From contig JAGWTA010000014.1 in the NCBI GenBank assembly GCA_028869185.1, forward strand, positions 1 through 64,000: a stretch of 64,000 bases of DNA, given 5' to 3'. Position numbers and translations under genes: made by a program. A model generated the notes under the pieces. That model was not told the origin of the DNA, did no database searches, and saw only the letters and a list, made by a program, of their open reading frames with translations. How positions within the stretch are numbered: the first letter of the stretch is position 1; every line of letters begins with the position of its first letter. The stretch is from Hyphomicrobiales bacterium. GTDB lineage: Bacteria > Pseudomonadota > Alphaproteobacteria > Rhizobiales > Beijerinckiaceae. Shown piece after piece: positions 19,952 to 30,000 of the stretch.

Positions 19952-20914
19952 TTATTTCAAGGTCGAACCTTGCCAAATCGCCAATATGCCGTCAAGCGCC
20001 ACAGGTCCTGTGCGCGCTTCGCCGCGTTGCAGCGCCGCGGCTACTTCCGGCAGGCCGAGAAACTGCGCCAGCCCTGCCGCGCGGCCGAAAATGCCGAGCG
20101 CGTCGATGGAGCTTTTCGGCTTCCAGTCGCGCACGGGCATGCCTTTGGCCACACCCTTCTGCTGCTCCAGCCAGGCGATGGCGGCGCGTTCTCCGCCAAG
20201 TTCGTCCACGAGCTTCAGCGGCACGCCCTGCCGGCCGGTGAAAACGCGGCCGTCCGCGACGGCGGCGATTTCGTCCTCGCTCATCTTGCGGCGCTGCTTC
20301 ACCAGATCGCGGAACCAGGCAAAGGAATCCCGGATGAGCGCGTCGGCGGCCTTGCGGGCCTCCTCGCTGGTCGGCACAAGGCCGTCGGGCGCAGCTTTCA
20401 GCGGCGAGGACTTGATCTCCTCCATCTTGACGCCGATCGTGTCGAGCAGCTTCGAGACATTCGGAATATTCATCAGGACGCCGATCGAGCCGACGATCGA
20501 ATTGTCGTAGGAGACGATGTGATCTGCTGCGAGCGCGGCCACGTAGGCGCCGGATGCAGCGATGTTGTTGGCGAGCGCCACCGTCGGCTTTTTCTCCGCC
20601 AGACGCCGCAATTCGTCGTAGAGCTTTTCAGAACCCGTCACCGTGCCGCCCGGGCTGTCGATCGACAGGATCACGCCGGCGGCGTTGGATTTGGCCACCT
20701 GCTTCACAAGATCGAGCGTCTTCTTGTCTCCCAGGATCATGCCGTCGATGGAGATGCGGGCGATATGGGGCGTGAGGGGCGCGCCGCGAAAACCGGACCA
20801 GCGCAGGCCCAGCGCCAGCACCGCGCCGATGACGGCGGCGATGGCGGCGATGCGCCAGAAGGAGAGCTTGCGCGTCAACGCGCGGCGCTCGACGAGATAG
20901 TCGGACTGGCTCAT
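19952..20914 (-). CDS. sppA: Signal peptide peptidase SppA (short form)
   Basis: A 320-residue membrane-bound serine protease that degrades cleaved signal peptides. One N-terminal helix anchors it (WRIAAIAAVIGAVLALGLRW). The S49 domain shows VILSIDSPGGTVTGSE, catalytic Ser in ANNIAASGAYVAALAAD, VGSIGVLM and catalytic Lys in EEIKSSPLKAAPDG. It is the short single-domain type that forms octamers. It lies downstream of rpsA but is separated from it by a strong terminator, so it should have its own promoter. Confidence 0.93.
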   Translation of the reverse strand: MSQSDYLVERRALTRKLSFWRIAAIAAVIGAVLALGLRWSGFRGAPLTPHIARISIDGMILGDKKTLDLVKQVAKSNAAGVILSIDSPGGTVTGSEKLYDELRRLAEKKPTVALANNIAASGAYVAALAADHIVSYDNSIVGSIGVLMNIPNVSKLLDTIGVKMEEIKSSPLKAAPDGLVPTSEEARKAADALIRDSFAWFRDLVKQRRKMSEDEIAAVADGRVFTGRQGVPLKLVDELGGERAAIAWLEQQKGVAKGMPVRDWKPKSSIDALGIFGRAAGLAQFLGLPEVAAALQRGEARTGPVALDGILAIWQGSTLK

Positions 20915-20977
20915 GGATTGCCTTTCATGCGTCGGCGGAACCTAGGGCTTTTTGCGCCCAAAGGGAATCGGCTCATG

Positions 20978-21008
20978 AAAAAACCGGCGCGGGAGCCCCG
21001 CGCCGGTC
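20978..21008 (-). terminator. Rho-independent terminator of rpsA
   Basis: An 11-bp stem ACCGGCGCGGG / CCCGCGCCGGT (20983-21007) with a 3-nt loop is followed on the minus strand by a U-run (A-run at 20978-20983). It lies 28 nt after the rpsA stop codon and separates rpsA from sppA. Confidence 0.9.
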
Positions 21009-21034
21009 GTGATTTTTGCAGCGTGGAAGAAGGC

Positions 21035-22762
21035 TTACTTCTTCTTTTCGCCTTCGCGGGCCTTGAGCGCGGCGCCCAGGATGTCGCCGAGCGAAGCGCC
21101 CGAATCGGCCGAGCCATATTGCGCGATGGCTTCCTTTTCCTCGGCGACTTCGAGCGCCTTGATGGACACGGAAACCTTGCGCGCCTTGCGGTCGAACAAG
21201 GTGACGCGCGCATCGACCTTTTCGCCGACGGCGAAACGCTCGGGGCGCTGGTCGGCGCGGTCGCGGGCCAGTTCCGAACGCTTGATGAAAGCGGTCAGAT
21301 CCGTGCCGGCGATCTTCACTTCGAGACCGCCGTCCTTCACCTCGAGGACTTCGCAGGTGACAACAGCGCCCTTGCGCAATTCGCCAACGCCACCCTCTTC
21401 GCCGGGCTTGCCGACGAACGGATCGCTGGCGAGCTGCTTGACGCCGAGCGAGATGCGCTCCTTCTCAACGTCGACATCGAGCACCTTGGCTTGCACCATG
21501 TCGCCCTTCTTGTATTCCTCGATCGCCTGCTCGCCAGGACGCGACCAGTCGAGATCGGACAGGTGGACCATGCCGTCCACGTCGTTCTCGAAGCCGAGGA
21601 ACAGGCCGAATTCGGTCTTGTTCTTGACCTCGCCTTCGACGGTCGAACCGATCGGATGCCTTTCTGCGAAGGCCTCCCACGGGTTCTGCATCGCCTGCTT
21701 GAGGCCGAGCGAGATGCGGCGCTTGGAGGAATCGACTTCCAGCACCTGAACGTCGACTTCCTGGCTGGTCGAAACGATCTTGCCGGGGTGGACGTTCTTC
21801 TTGGTCCACGACATTTCCGAAACGTGGACCAGACCCTCGATGCCCGGCTCCAGCTCCACGAAGGCGCCGTAGTCGGTGATGTTGGTGACGCGGCCCTGCA
21901 GACGGGCGCCAAGCGGGTATTTCGCTTCGATGCCGGCCCACGGATCTTCCTGCAGCTGTTTCATGCCGAGGGAGATGCGGTGCGTCTCGTGATTGATCTT
22001 GATGATCTTCACCTTCACCGTCTGGCCGATGTTCAGCACTTCGGTCGGATGGTTGACGCGGCGCCAGGCGATGTCGGTGACATGCAGCAGGCCGTCGATG
22101 CCGCCGAGGTCCACGAACGCGCCGTAATCGGTGATGTTCTTCACCACGCCGTCGATCACCTGACCTTCTTCAAGGTTGGCGACGATCTCATGGCGCTGCT
22201 CGGCGCGGCTCTCTTCCAGAACCGTGCGGCGCGAGACGACGATATTGCCGCGACGGCGATCCATCTTGAGGATCTGGAACGGCTGGGCGACGCCGATGAG
22301 CGGCGTCACGTCGCGGATGGGGCGAATGTCGACCTGGCTGCGCGGCAGGAACGCCACGGCGCCGTCGAGATCGACCGTGAAGCCGCCCTTGACCTGATTG
22401 AAGATGACGCCGTCGACCTTCTCGCCGGCTTCGAAAGCCTTTTCGAGCTTGACCCAGCTTTCCTCGCGGCGCGCCTTGTCGCGCGAGATGACGGCTTCGC
22501 CGAGCGCGTTCTCGACACGCTCCAGATAAACTTCCACGGTGTCGCCGACGACCGGCGCCGGATCGCGGCCGTGGCCGGTGAATTCCTTGAGCGCGACGCG
22601 GCCTTCGGTCTTCAGACCGAGATCGATGACAGCGACATCCTTCTCGATGGCGACGACCTTGCCCTTGACGACCGTGCCTTCAAAAGCCTCGTTATCGCCG
22701 TAGCTCTCTTCGAGCAGGGCGGCGAAATCCTCGCGCGTGGGCGCGTGTTGTGTTGCGGACAT
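21035..22762 (-). CDS. rpsA: 30S ribosomal protein S1
   Basis: S1 (575 aa) binds mRNA on the 30S subunit. Six S1 repeats are recognisable, for example VKGKVVAIEKDVAVIDLGLK, VDGVIFNQVKGGFTVDLD, GVVKNITDYGAFVDLGGIDG and GRVTNITDYGAFVELEPGIE; the two best-matched central repeats carry the ITDYGAFV pattern. The start at 22762 (MSATQHAPTREDFAAL) follows AGGAGAAAAA. The length is that of Hyphomicrobiales S1. A promoter about 190 nt upstream and a strong terminator make it a single-gene unit. Confidence 0.97.
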   Translation of the reverse strand: MSATQHAPTREDFAALLEESYGDNEAFEGTVVKGKVVAIEKDVAVIDLGLKTEGRVALKEFTGHGRDPAPVVGDTVEVYLERVENALGEAVISRDKARREESWVKLEKAFEAGEKVDGVIFNQVKGGFTVDLDGAVAFLPRSQVDIRPIRDVTPLIGVAQPFQILKMDRRRGNIVVSRRTVLEESRAEQRHEIVANLEEGQVIDGVVKNITDYGAFVDLGGIDGLLHVTDIAWRRVNHPTEVLNIGQTVKVKIIKINHETHRISLGMKQLQEDPWAGIEAKYPLGARLQGRVTNITDYGAFVELEPGIEGLVHVSEMSWTKKNVHPGKIVSTSQEVDVQVLEVDSSKRRISLGLKQAMQNPWEAFAERHPIGSTVEGEVKNKTEFGLFLGFENDVDGMVHLSDLDWSRPGEQAIEEYKKGDMVQAKVLDVDVEKERISLGVKQLASDPFVGKPGEEGGVGELRKGAVVTCEVLEVKDGGLEVKIAGTDLTAFIKRSELARDRADQRPERFAVGEKVDARVTLFDRKARKVSVSIKALEVAEEKEAIAQYGSADSGASLGDILGAALKAREGEKKK

Positions 22763-23059
22763 TTTTTCTCCTGATGCGCCCCTGAGGGCGGCGCCGGATG
22801 GGTTAGCGTTGCAGGCGCCCCTCTCCTCCGGCAGGATTCACGGCATAGCCGTTCGACCCAACCGCTTTTTCCAAAGCGGGCCGGCGCGGGCCGGCGGAGC
22901 AAGGCGGATTTGAGCGAAAACCGCCGGCAATGCGGCAATTTCGCTGCCGCTCTATACCGGCGCTGTTGAAAAAGGGCAAGCGCAAGGCGTGGTCATCGCC
23001 CGTTCATCTTCAATCGGTTGATACAGGCGCGGCCGCATCGGCCGCTGGAGAATTGTTTG
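22763..23059. other. rpsA leader and divergent upstream region
   Basis: No gene in this stretch of almost 300 bp. It holds the rpsA promoter and a long GC-rich leader with several self-complementary parts (GGCCGGCGCGGGCCGGC around 22883-22900). The plus-strand promoter of the alanine-rich gene must also be here, but I cannot place it. Confidence 0.5.
22951..22979 (-). promoter_or_regulatory. Probable rpsA promoter
   Basis: Minus-strand TTGCCC (22974-22979), 17-bp spacer and TATAGA (22951-22956). It would give an untranslated leader of about 180 nt, long enough for the S1 autoregulation known in other bacteria. Confidence 0.5.
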
Positions 23060-23977
23060 ATGAACAAGCTGACTTTGACCGCGCTCGCCCTGCTGATCGC
23101 GACGCCCGTTCTGGCGCAGGCGCCGGCCGCGCCGAGCGCCATGCCGCTGGGCGCGCAGGCGGTTCAGGCCGCCAAGGACGCCGCCGCGAAAGCCGCCGCC
23201 GACGCCAAGGCTGCGGCCGCCGCCGCCGCCGGAGCGACCAAGGACGCCGCCGCCGCCGCCGCCGTGAAGGCGCAGGGCGCTGTGGACGCCGCCAAGGCCG
23301 CCGCCTCCTCGGCGGCCGCCTCAGCCACCGATACGGCGAAGGGCGCGCTGGCTGACGCCGCCGCCAAGGCTTCAGCGATGGCGCAGGCTTCGAAAGACGC
23401 CGCCAGCGCCGCCGTCGCCAGGGCCGCCGCCGCCGACAAGGCGCTCGCGAGCGCGACCAGCAACGCCGCCGCCGCCGCCAAGACAGCGACAGACGCAGCG
23501 GCCGCCAAGGCTGCGGCCGACGCCCACCTCGCTCACCTTGCCGCCAACGACGCCGGCAAGGAAGCCGCCGCCAAGGCCGCAGCCGCCGCCGACAAGGTTG
23601 CGGGCGACGCCAGAACGGCAAAGGCTGCGGCCGACGCGGCGCTGACCAAGGCCACGGCCGAGGCCAAGGCCGCCAAGGACGCCGCGAGCGCCGCCACGGC
23701 CAAGGCCGCCGCTGACGCCAGGAGCGCAGCCGCGAGCGCCAAAAACGCGAGCGAAGCGACCGCCAAAAGCGCCGCCGCCGCCGCCGGCGCGACCGCCGCA
23801 GCCGCCAAGGCCAAGGTTGCCGCGGGCGCAACGCTCGCCACCACCGCCGAAGAGCGCTACATGGGCCGCTGGCGCGCGCGCAACGCCGTCTGCAACCGCC
23901 GCGCCGATGCGCGCGACCTGACGGGCTGGGCGCGCCGCAAGTTCAAGGTCGCCTGCCGCGCGCGCGCTGGCTTCTGA
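23060..23977 (+). CDS. Alanine-rich secreted repeat protein
   Basis: A 305-residue protein with a signal peptide (MNKLTLTALALLIATPVLAQ) and about 220 residues of low-complexity, alanine-dominated repeats with Lys and Asp at regular spacing (KAAADAKAAAAAAAGATKDA). The pattern predicts long amphipathic helices, like LEA-type or apolipoprotein-like 11-mer repeats. The C-terminal 45 residues differ: EERYMGRWRARNAVCNRRAD and WARRKFKVACRARAGF, arginine-rich with two cysteines, which may be a folded cell-wall or nucleic-acid-binding end. GGAG precedes the ATG at 23060. The antisense frame is a long arginine/proline shadow. Function unknown. Confidence 0.75.
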   Translation: MNKLTLTALALLIATPVLAQAPAAPSAMPLGAQAVQAAKDAAAKAAADAKAAAAAAAGATKDAAAAAAVKAQGAVDAAKAAASSAAASATDTAKGALADAAAKASAMAQASKDAASAAVARAAAADKALASATSNAAAAAKTATDAAAAKAAADAHLAHLAANDAGKEAAAKAAAAADKVAGDARTAKAAADAALTKATAEAKAAKDAASAATAKAAADARSAAASAKNASEATAKSAAAAAGATAAAAKAKVAAGATLATTAEERYMGRWRARNAVCNRRADARDLTGWARRKFKVACRARAGF

Positions 23978-23989
23978 TCCGCCCTGAAG

Positions 23990-24013
23990 AGAGGCGGCGT
24001 CCGCGCCGCCTCT
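23990..24013 (+). terminator. GC hairpin after the alanine-rich gene
   Basis: AGAGGCGGCG and CGCCGCCTCT form a perfect 10-bp stem with a 4-nt loop 13 nt after the stop codon. There is no clear U-run after it, so it may be a weak terminator or only an mRNA-stabilising stem. Confidence 0.45.
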
Positions 24014-24078
24014 CCTTGCGTGAGTAGCTGCGACAATTTTCGCAGTCCCGCGGCCGAAAATTCATGTAGCCTGTCGTC

Positions 24079-25419
24079 ATGAAACATACGCCCCGGCGAT
24101 ACGCCGCCCATATCGCCGTGCGTTCGCGCTTTGCCTATCGCCGCTGGCTGCGGCGCGGAATCTTCCTGATCGGCGGCGTCGCTGTCGGCGCTGCGGCGGT
24201 TGTGATGGCGCTTGTGGCGGACGAAGCGCAGGCCGCTTTTCGCTGGCTGCTGGAAAAGCATCCCGTCGTCGCCTTTTTTGCGCCCCCGCTCGGTTTTGGA
24301 ATCGCGGCTTATCTGGCGCGCAACTTTTTCCCAAATTCGCAAGGCAGCGGCATTCCGCAAACCATCGCAGCGCTGAACGTCGCCGATCCGAAAGCGCGCG
24401 GCGCGCTCGTTTCGTTGCGCGTCGCCTTCGGCAAGATCGTCGTGATGTCGCTCGGCCTTGTCTGCGGCGCCTCGATCGGCCGCGAGGGGCCGACCGTGCA
24501 GGTTGGCGCGGCGATCATGCATGCGCTTGGCAAGAACGCGCCCTATCGCGAAGCCGGGTTTTTGCTGGCGGGCGCGGCCGCAGGCGTCGCTGCGGCTTTC
24601 AACACGCCGCTGGCCGGAATTGTTTTCGGCATCGAGGAGCTCAGCCGTTCCTTTGAACAGCGCACGAGCGGCCTAATCATCGGCGCCGTCATCGCAGCCG
24701 GCGTGACCGCCATCGCTGCGCTGGGCGATTATTCTTATTTCGGCGTTGCGACGGCGGCCTTGCCGCTGGGACGCGGCTGGTTCGCGGTTCTGGGCTGCGC
24801 CATCGCAGGCGGATTGCTCGGCGGCCTGTTCATCCTCGTGACAAAATTTTTCGCAAGCGGAGCCCGGGGCGCCGCCGGCGCTGCGATCGCACAACGGCCC
24901 ATCGCATTCGCCGTCCTGTGCGGCCTTGGCGTCAGCCTGTGCGGGCTCGGGGGCGACGCTTCCGTTTTCGGAACCGGCTATGAGGCGGCGCGCAATGTCG
25001 TGCATGGCGCCGTCGTCGTCGATTACTGGTTCGCGCCTCTGAAATATATTGCGACGCTGCTTTCGACGATCAGCGGCATTCCCGGCGGGGTTTTCTCGCC
25101 TTCGCTTTCAATCGGCGCAGGGCTCGCCTCGCTGTTCGGCGCGATTTTTCAGGATGCGCCGCTGAGCGCGCTCGCGCTGATCGGCATGGTCTCCTATCTC
25201 ACGGGCGTCGTGCAGGCGCCGATCACCGCCTTCGTCATCGTTTCGGAAATGACCAATGATCACGCCATGGTCATTCCGCTCATGGCGGCCGCGCTGATCG
25301 CCAATGCGACGTCCAAAACGCTCAGCCACCAGGGGCTCTATCACGCGCTGGCGCATCGCTATATTGCGCAGGCCGGACGCGAGCGCGAACAGGCCGCCGC
25401 CAGCGAACATGCGGCATGA
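24079..25419 (+). CDS. ClC family chloride/proton transporter
   Basis: A 446-residue ClC protein of the inner membrane. The anion-site motifs are present: GSGIPQ (90-94), GREGP with gating Glu136 (SIGREGPTVQ), and SGIPGGVFSPSLSIGAG. A second glutamate pair (GIVFGIEELSRSFEQ, 186-187) sits where exchangers have the internal proton glutamate. Both glutamates being present favours an H+/Cl- exchanger over a channel; that is inference from ClC-ec1. No CBS domains follow. It stands alone on the plus strand and is convergent with the DUF1304 gene. Confidence 0.9.
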   Translation: MKHTPRRYAAHIAVRSRFAYRRWLRRGIFLIGGVAVGAAAVVMALVADEAQAAFRWLLEKHPVVAFFAPPLGFGIAAYLARNFFPNSQGSGIPQTIAALNVADPKARGALVSLRVAFGKIVVMSLGLVCGASIGREGPTVQVGAAIMHALGKNAPYREAGFLLAGAAAGVAAAFNTPLAGIVFGIEELSRSFEQRTSGLIIGAVIAAGVTAIAALGDYSYFGVATAALPLGRGWFAVLGCAIAGGLLGGLFILVTKFFASGARGAAGAAIAQRPIAFAVLCGLGVSLCGLGGDASVFGTGYEAARNVVHGAVVVDYWFAPLKYIATLLSTISGIPGGVFSPSLSIGAGLASLFGAIFQDAPLSALALIGMVSYLTGVVQAPITAFVIVSEMTNDHAMVIPLMAAALIANATSKTLSHQGLYHALAHRYIAQAGREREQAAASEHAA

Positions 25420-25453
25420 AGCGCGGCAACCGGATGCGCGGCCGATTGCGCCG

Positions 25454-25813
25454 TCAGATCGCGAGCCAGGTGGCGAGCAGCGCTAGCGCGGCCGGCAAGG
25501 CCTGAACGAGCGCGATGCGCGGCTTGACAGTGAGGCCGCCATAAAGACCGGCGACGACGACGCAGCACAGGAAAAACACGCGCGCGACGAAAGCATGCGC
25601 GGATGGGGCCAGCGAGAGCGCGAGGCCGGCCGCCAGAAAACCGTTATAGAGGCCCTGGTTGGCGGCCATCGCAGCGCTGGCTTCCGCAAATTCCGGCGTG
25701 AGGTCGAATGTTTTCATGCCCTGCGGCTTGCGCCACAAGAACATCTCGAGCACGAGGATATATACATGTTCGAGCGCGACCAGCGCCGTCAGCGCCGTTG
25801 ACACAATCCCCAT
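25454..25813 (-). CDS. DUF1304 family membrane protein
   Basis: A 119-residue protein with four hydrophobic helices: STALTALVALEHVYILVLEM, a loop with KTFDLTPEFAEASAAMAANQ, then GFLAAGLALSLAP, FVARVFFLCCVVVAGLYGG and ALPAALALLATWLAI. The EHVYILVLEMFLW and NQGLYNGFLAAG motifs define DUF1304, a family of unknown role, sometimes linked to redox or quinone-related genes. GGGGAGGGG precedes the ATG at 25813. It lies 16 nt downstream of the RND adaptor gene, so it may be the last gene of that operon. Confidence 0.85.
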   Translation of the reverse strand: MGIVSTALTALVALEHVYILVLEMFLWRKPQGMKTFDLTPEFAEASAAMAANQGLYNGFLAAGLALSLAPSAHAFVARVFFLCCVVVAGLYGGLTVKPRIALVQALPAALALLATWLAI

Positions 25814-25829
25814 CAGCCCCTCCCCACAT

Positions 25830-27086
25830 TCATTTTTGCGCAATATCCACGCGACGGCCTTCCTCGAGATCGGCCGGTGGCGACAGGACGAGGCGTTCGC
25901 CGCCGGACAATCCGTCGCTGATCTCGACGGTGGAGCCGAAGTCGCGCGCGATGGCGACTTTCCTGAAATGCGCCCTGCTCTCGCTGTCGAGCGTTGCAAC
26001 GCGCAAGCCCTGCGCGGAAAAGGTCAGCGCCTCGGCGGGAATGACGACGGCGGGCGAAGGGCGCGGGATGGCGAGTTCGACATTGACGAAGAGGCCCGGC
26101 CGCAATTCATGCTTTTCGTTCGGCGCCTCAACCTCCACCAGCAGCGAGCGCGACGCCGGATCGAGGGCGCCCGCATCGCGCGCCACCTTGCCCGGCCATT
26201 GCCTGCCCGGCGCCTCCGGCAGGAAGACGATTGCATCGATGCCCGGACGAACGCCGAGCGCGCTGGATTGCGGGACATGCGCCTGAACGCGCAACACGTC
26301 ATCGCGCGCGACGGAGAAAAGCGGCGTGCCGCCGGCTGCGTCGGCGCTGACGAGATCGCCCGTCTCGACATTGCGCTGCGTGACGATGCCGTCGAACGGC
26401 GCAACGATGCGCTGGTAATCCTGCAATTGCGTCAGCCTGTCGACAATCGCCTGCTGCGCGCGCACGCTGGCGTCTGCTGCAGCGACAGCCGCCGATGCGC
26501 TGGCGACATTGGCGCTCTGCGCTTGCATCGCGGCGCGATTGGCGTCGAGGTTCTGGATCGGCGCGTAGCCCTTTTCCGCAAGCTGGCGGGTGCGGCCATA
26601 TGTGACGCCAGCCAGTTGCGAATTGGCGCGGGACGCATCCGCTTGCGCGCGCGCCTGACCGGTTTGCGCCTTCAACTGGGCGAGCTGGGCCTGGGCCTGC
26701 GCGAGCTGCTGATCGACATCGGGCGCAGAAATGCGGGCGAGCAGATCGCCTTTCCTGACGCGCGCGCCGATGTCGACGCGCCGCTCGACAATGTAGCCTG
26801 TCGCGCGCGCGAAAATGCGCGCGGATTCGATCGCCAGCGTCTGGCCGGGCGCCGTGATGCGCACGGGATCGCTCTTGCTCTCCACGACGATCGTGCGCAG
26901 TTTCATCACGCGCTCGCGTTTTTCCTCGCGCGTCGCTTCCGATTGCTGAACAAGCGCGAAATGCGACCAGGCGCCCCAGCCGAGCGCTGCAAGCGACAGC
27001 AGGCCGACGACGACGAAAGGCGTCTTGCCGACTTTTCCATCCCGCCGCGCTTCGGCCCCGTCGCGACGGACAACGTCCTGCTTCAC
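25830..27086 (-). CDS. RND efflux periplasmic adaptor subunit (HlyD/MFP family)
   Basis: A 418-residue membrane-fusion protein anchored by one helix (TPFVVVGLLSLAALGWGAWS). It has the lipoyl half-motifs (GYIVERRVDIGARVRKGDLL and APFDGIVTQRNVETGDLV), a long hairpin coiled coil (DVDQQLAQAQAQLAQLKAQT onward, to about 235), a beta-barrel domain and a membrane-proximal end. It bridges the permease to an outer-membrane channel, not encoded here. Its ATG overlaps the permease stop by 4 nt; the permease comes first, the reverse of the usual order. Substrate unknown. Confidence 0.9.
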   Translation of the reverse strand: MKQDVVRRDGAEARRDGKVGKTPFVVVGLLSLAALGWGAWSHFALVQQSEATREEKRERVMKLRTIVVESKSDPVRITAPGQTLAIESARIFARATGYIVERRVDIGARVRKGDLLARISAPDVDQQLAQAQAQLAQLKAQTGQARAQADASRANSQLAGVTYGRTRQLAEKGYAPIQNLDANRAAMQAQSANVASASAAVAAADASVRAQQAIVDRLTQLQDYQRIVAPFDGIVTQRNVETGDLVSADAAGGTPLFSVARDDVLRVQAHVPQSSALGVRPGIDAIVFLPEAPGRQWPGKVARDAGALDPASRSLLVEVEAPNEKHELRPGLFVNVELAIPRPSPAVVIPAEALTFSAQGLRVATLDSESRAHFRKVAIARDFGSTVEISDGLSGGERLVLSPPADLEEGRRVDIAQK

Positions 27087-30000
27087 AGGTAATCCTCCAG
27101 GGGTTTGACCGGACCGCTGCGCAAAAGCGTGTAAAGAAACGGCACGAACAATAATGTCGAACAGGTGCCGACAGCGACGCCGCCCATGACGGCGCGCGCC
27201 AGAACCGCATTCTGCTCCGAACCATCGCCCAGACCAAGCGCCATGGGGAAAAGGCCGACGAACATTGCGCCGGCCGTCATCAACACCGGGCGAATGCGCG
27301 TGACGCCGGCGGCGATAGCCGCCTCATGAGCGTTCGACCCGTGAATTTCGCGATGTTCGCGCGCGAACGTAACGAGCAGAATCGAATTGGCCGAAGCGAC
27401 GCCGACCGACATGATCGCGCCCATGAGCGAGGGGATGGAAAATGTCGTGCCCGTAATGAACAGGGCCGCGGCGATGCCGCAGAAAGCGATCGGCAAGGCT
27501 GCAATCACGACGAAGGGATCGCCCCAGCTCTGGAAGTTAATCACCATCAGCAGATAGACGAAAATCATCGCCGCGATCAGGCCAATGCCGATGCGCGAGA
27601 AAGCCTGATTTTTGGATTCGATCTGGCCGCGGATGACGATGCGATTGCCCGGCGAAAGTTCTTTGGCGGCTTCCTCGATCAAAGGCTTCAGGTCGCCTTC
27701 GACGCCGCCGAGATCGCGGTCCTGAACATTTGCGTAGATATCGAACGTCTTTTGCGTGTTGGAATGGGTGGCGACGGATTGATCGACGATGCGGCGCAAT
27801 GTTGCGACATTCGACAACACCGCCTGCGATGCGCCGCCTAGCGGCGCGTTGCGCAGGTCTTCGATCGAATCCAGCCGGTATTCGGGCGTCTGCACGGCGA
27901 CGATATAGGGAATGCCGGTTGCAGGATCCGTCCAGAAACTCGGCGTCACCTGAAACGACGAGGCCAGCGCGATATTCACATTGGATGCGATCTGCGCCTC
28001 GGTGACGCCCAGTTGCTGCGCGCGCGCGCGATCGACATCGACCAGAAATTGCGGCGCGTCCAGAATCTGGTGAATGTGGGCGTCGACGACGCCACGCACA
28101 TCCTTGACGCGCGCAAGCAGCTTGCGCGCGACTTCACGATTTTTCACGAAATCGCGACCGACAACCTGAATGTCGACCGGCGCCGGCAAGCCAAAGTTGA
28201 GGATTTGCGTGATGATGTCGGCTGGCTGAAAATAGAAGATCACATCGGGAAACCGTTCCGGCAGAACGCGGCGCAGCTCCTTCATGTAAACGCTGGTCGG
28301 CGCGTGGCCCGACTTCAGCGAGATCATGATCTGGCCATCGTTGGCGCCGACGGTCGCGCCATCGCCGAATGCGAGATTGTAGTTGACCTGCGGCAGGCCG
28401 ATATTATCGAGAATGAGGCCGCGGTCTTTCTGCGGAACGACTTCGCGGATGACGTCCTCGACCCGCTGAAAAAGTTTTTCCGTCTCCTCGATGCGCAGGC
28501 CCGAGCGCGCGCGCACATGCAGTTGCATCTGCCCGGCGTCAATCTGCGGGAAGTAATCCTGCCCAACGAAACTGAAGATGGCGCCGCCAGCGACGAGAAC
28601 CAGCGCCGCCGTCAGTCCCGTGCGCCAGCGATGGCGCAACACCGCTTGCAGGAAAATGGCATATTGGCCTCGCAGTCTTTCGAAGCCGTGTTCAAAGCCA
28701 AGCTGGACGCGGCGGAAGAACCCCTGCCGTTCGTCCGGCGCATGCAAAGCGCCGCCGGGATGGGCCTCGTTGCGGATCAGCGTGTCGATGAGGATAGGCA
28801 CGAGCGTGCGCGACAGAACGTATGAGGCGAGCATGGCGAACACCACCGCCATAGCCTGCGGCGTGAAGAGATATTTGGCCGCATCGGTCAGGAAGACGAC
28901 GGAAATGAACGCCATGCAAATGGCCAGCGTCGAGATGAGCGCGGGCTTTGCGATGCCCGCCGCGCCTTCCACGACAGCCTTGCGGAACGGCTCGCCTTCC
29001 TCGATCAAGCGATAGGTGTTTTCGATGGCGACGGTCGCATCGTCGACGAGAATGCCGACCGCTAGCGCAAGTCCGCCCAGCGTCATGATGTTGATGGTCT
29101 GCCCCAGCGCCCACAAGATCGCCAGAGAGGCGAGGATGGAAAGTGGAATCGATACGAGCACGATGAGCGTCGAGCGCCACGAGCCCAGGAACAGAAGGAT
29201 CATCAAGCCGGTGAGGCTGGCTGCGATCGCGCCCTCGCGCAACACATCCTCGATGGCGCCGGAAACGAAGACCGACTGATCGAACAATTCATCGACATGC
29301 GTGTCGGCCGGGATCGTCGGACGCAGCGCGGCGACGGCCGATTTCACATTATTGACGACAGAGAGCGTGGATGCCGCGCCATTCTTGAGGACCGTGAGAA
29401 GGATCGAGCGCGCGCCGTTGACGCGCACGATGTTCTGCTGCGGCGGGCTGCCGTCGCGCACATGTGCGACATCGCGCAGGAAGACGGGCGCGCCATTGAC
29501 GTATTTCACGGGAATGGCGTTCAGCGCGCCGATCGCTTCGGGTGTGGCGTTGAGGCGGATGGTATATTGCAGCGCGCCGAATTTGGCCGAGCCAGAGGGC
29601 GCCGTCAGGTTTTGCGCGGTCACAGCGTTGGCGACATCGGCCGGCGTCAGGCCGCGCGACTGGAGGGCCGCCATGTCGAGATCGACCATGATCTGACGCT
29701 GACGCCCGCCAAAGGGCGCCGGCAGAGTCGCGCCCGGCGTGGTGATGAGCGCCTGACGGACGCGATACATGCCAAAATCGTAAAGTTGCTGTTCGGTCTG
29801 GCTTTCGCTCGACAGGGCGAGCTGAATGACCGGCACTTGCGAGGCCGAATAGCGGATGATGGTCGGCGGCTGGATGCCAACGGGCATGACCACACGGATC
29901 GAATTCATCGCCGACACGGTCTGCGCGATCGCCAGATCGATGTTCACATCATTCTGAAAATAGATTTTCTGAACAGCGACGCCTTGCAACGTCTGGCTTT

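Noticed and set aside
19970-22774. A 934-codon plus-strand open frame across sppA and rpsA
   Set aside because: It runs antisense through two certain genes and the rpsA terminator.
23010-23831. A 273-residue arginine/proline/tryptophan-rich minus-strand frame
   Set aside because: It is the mirror of the alanine codon repeats of the secreted protein and has no plausible fold.
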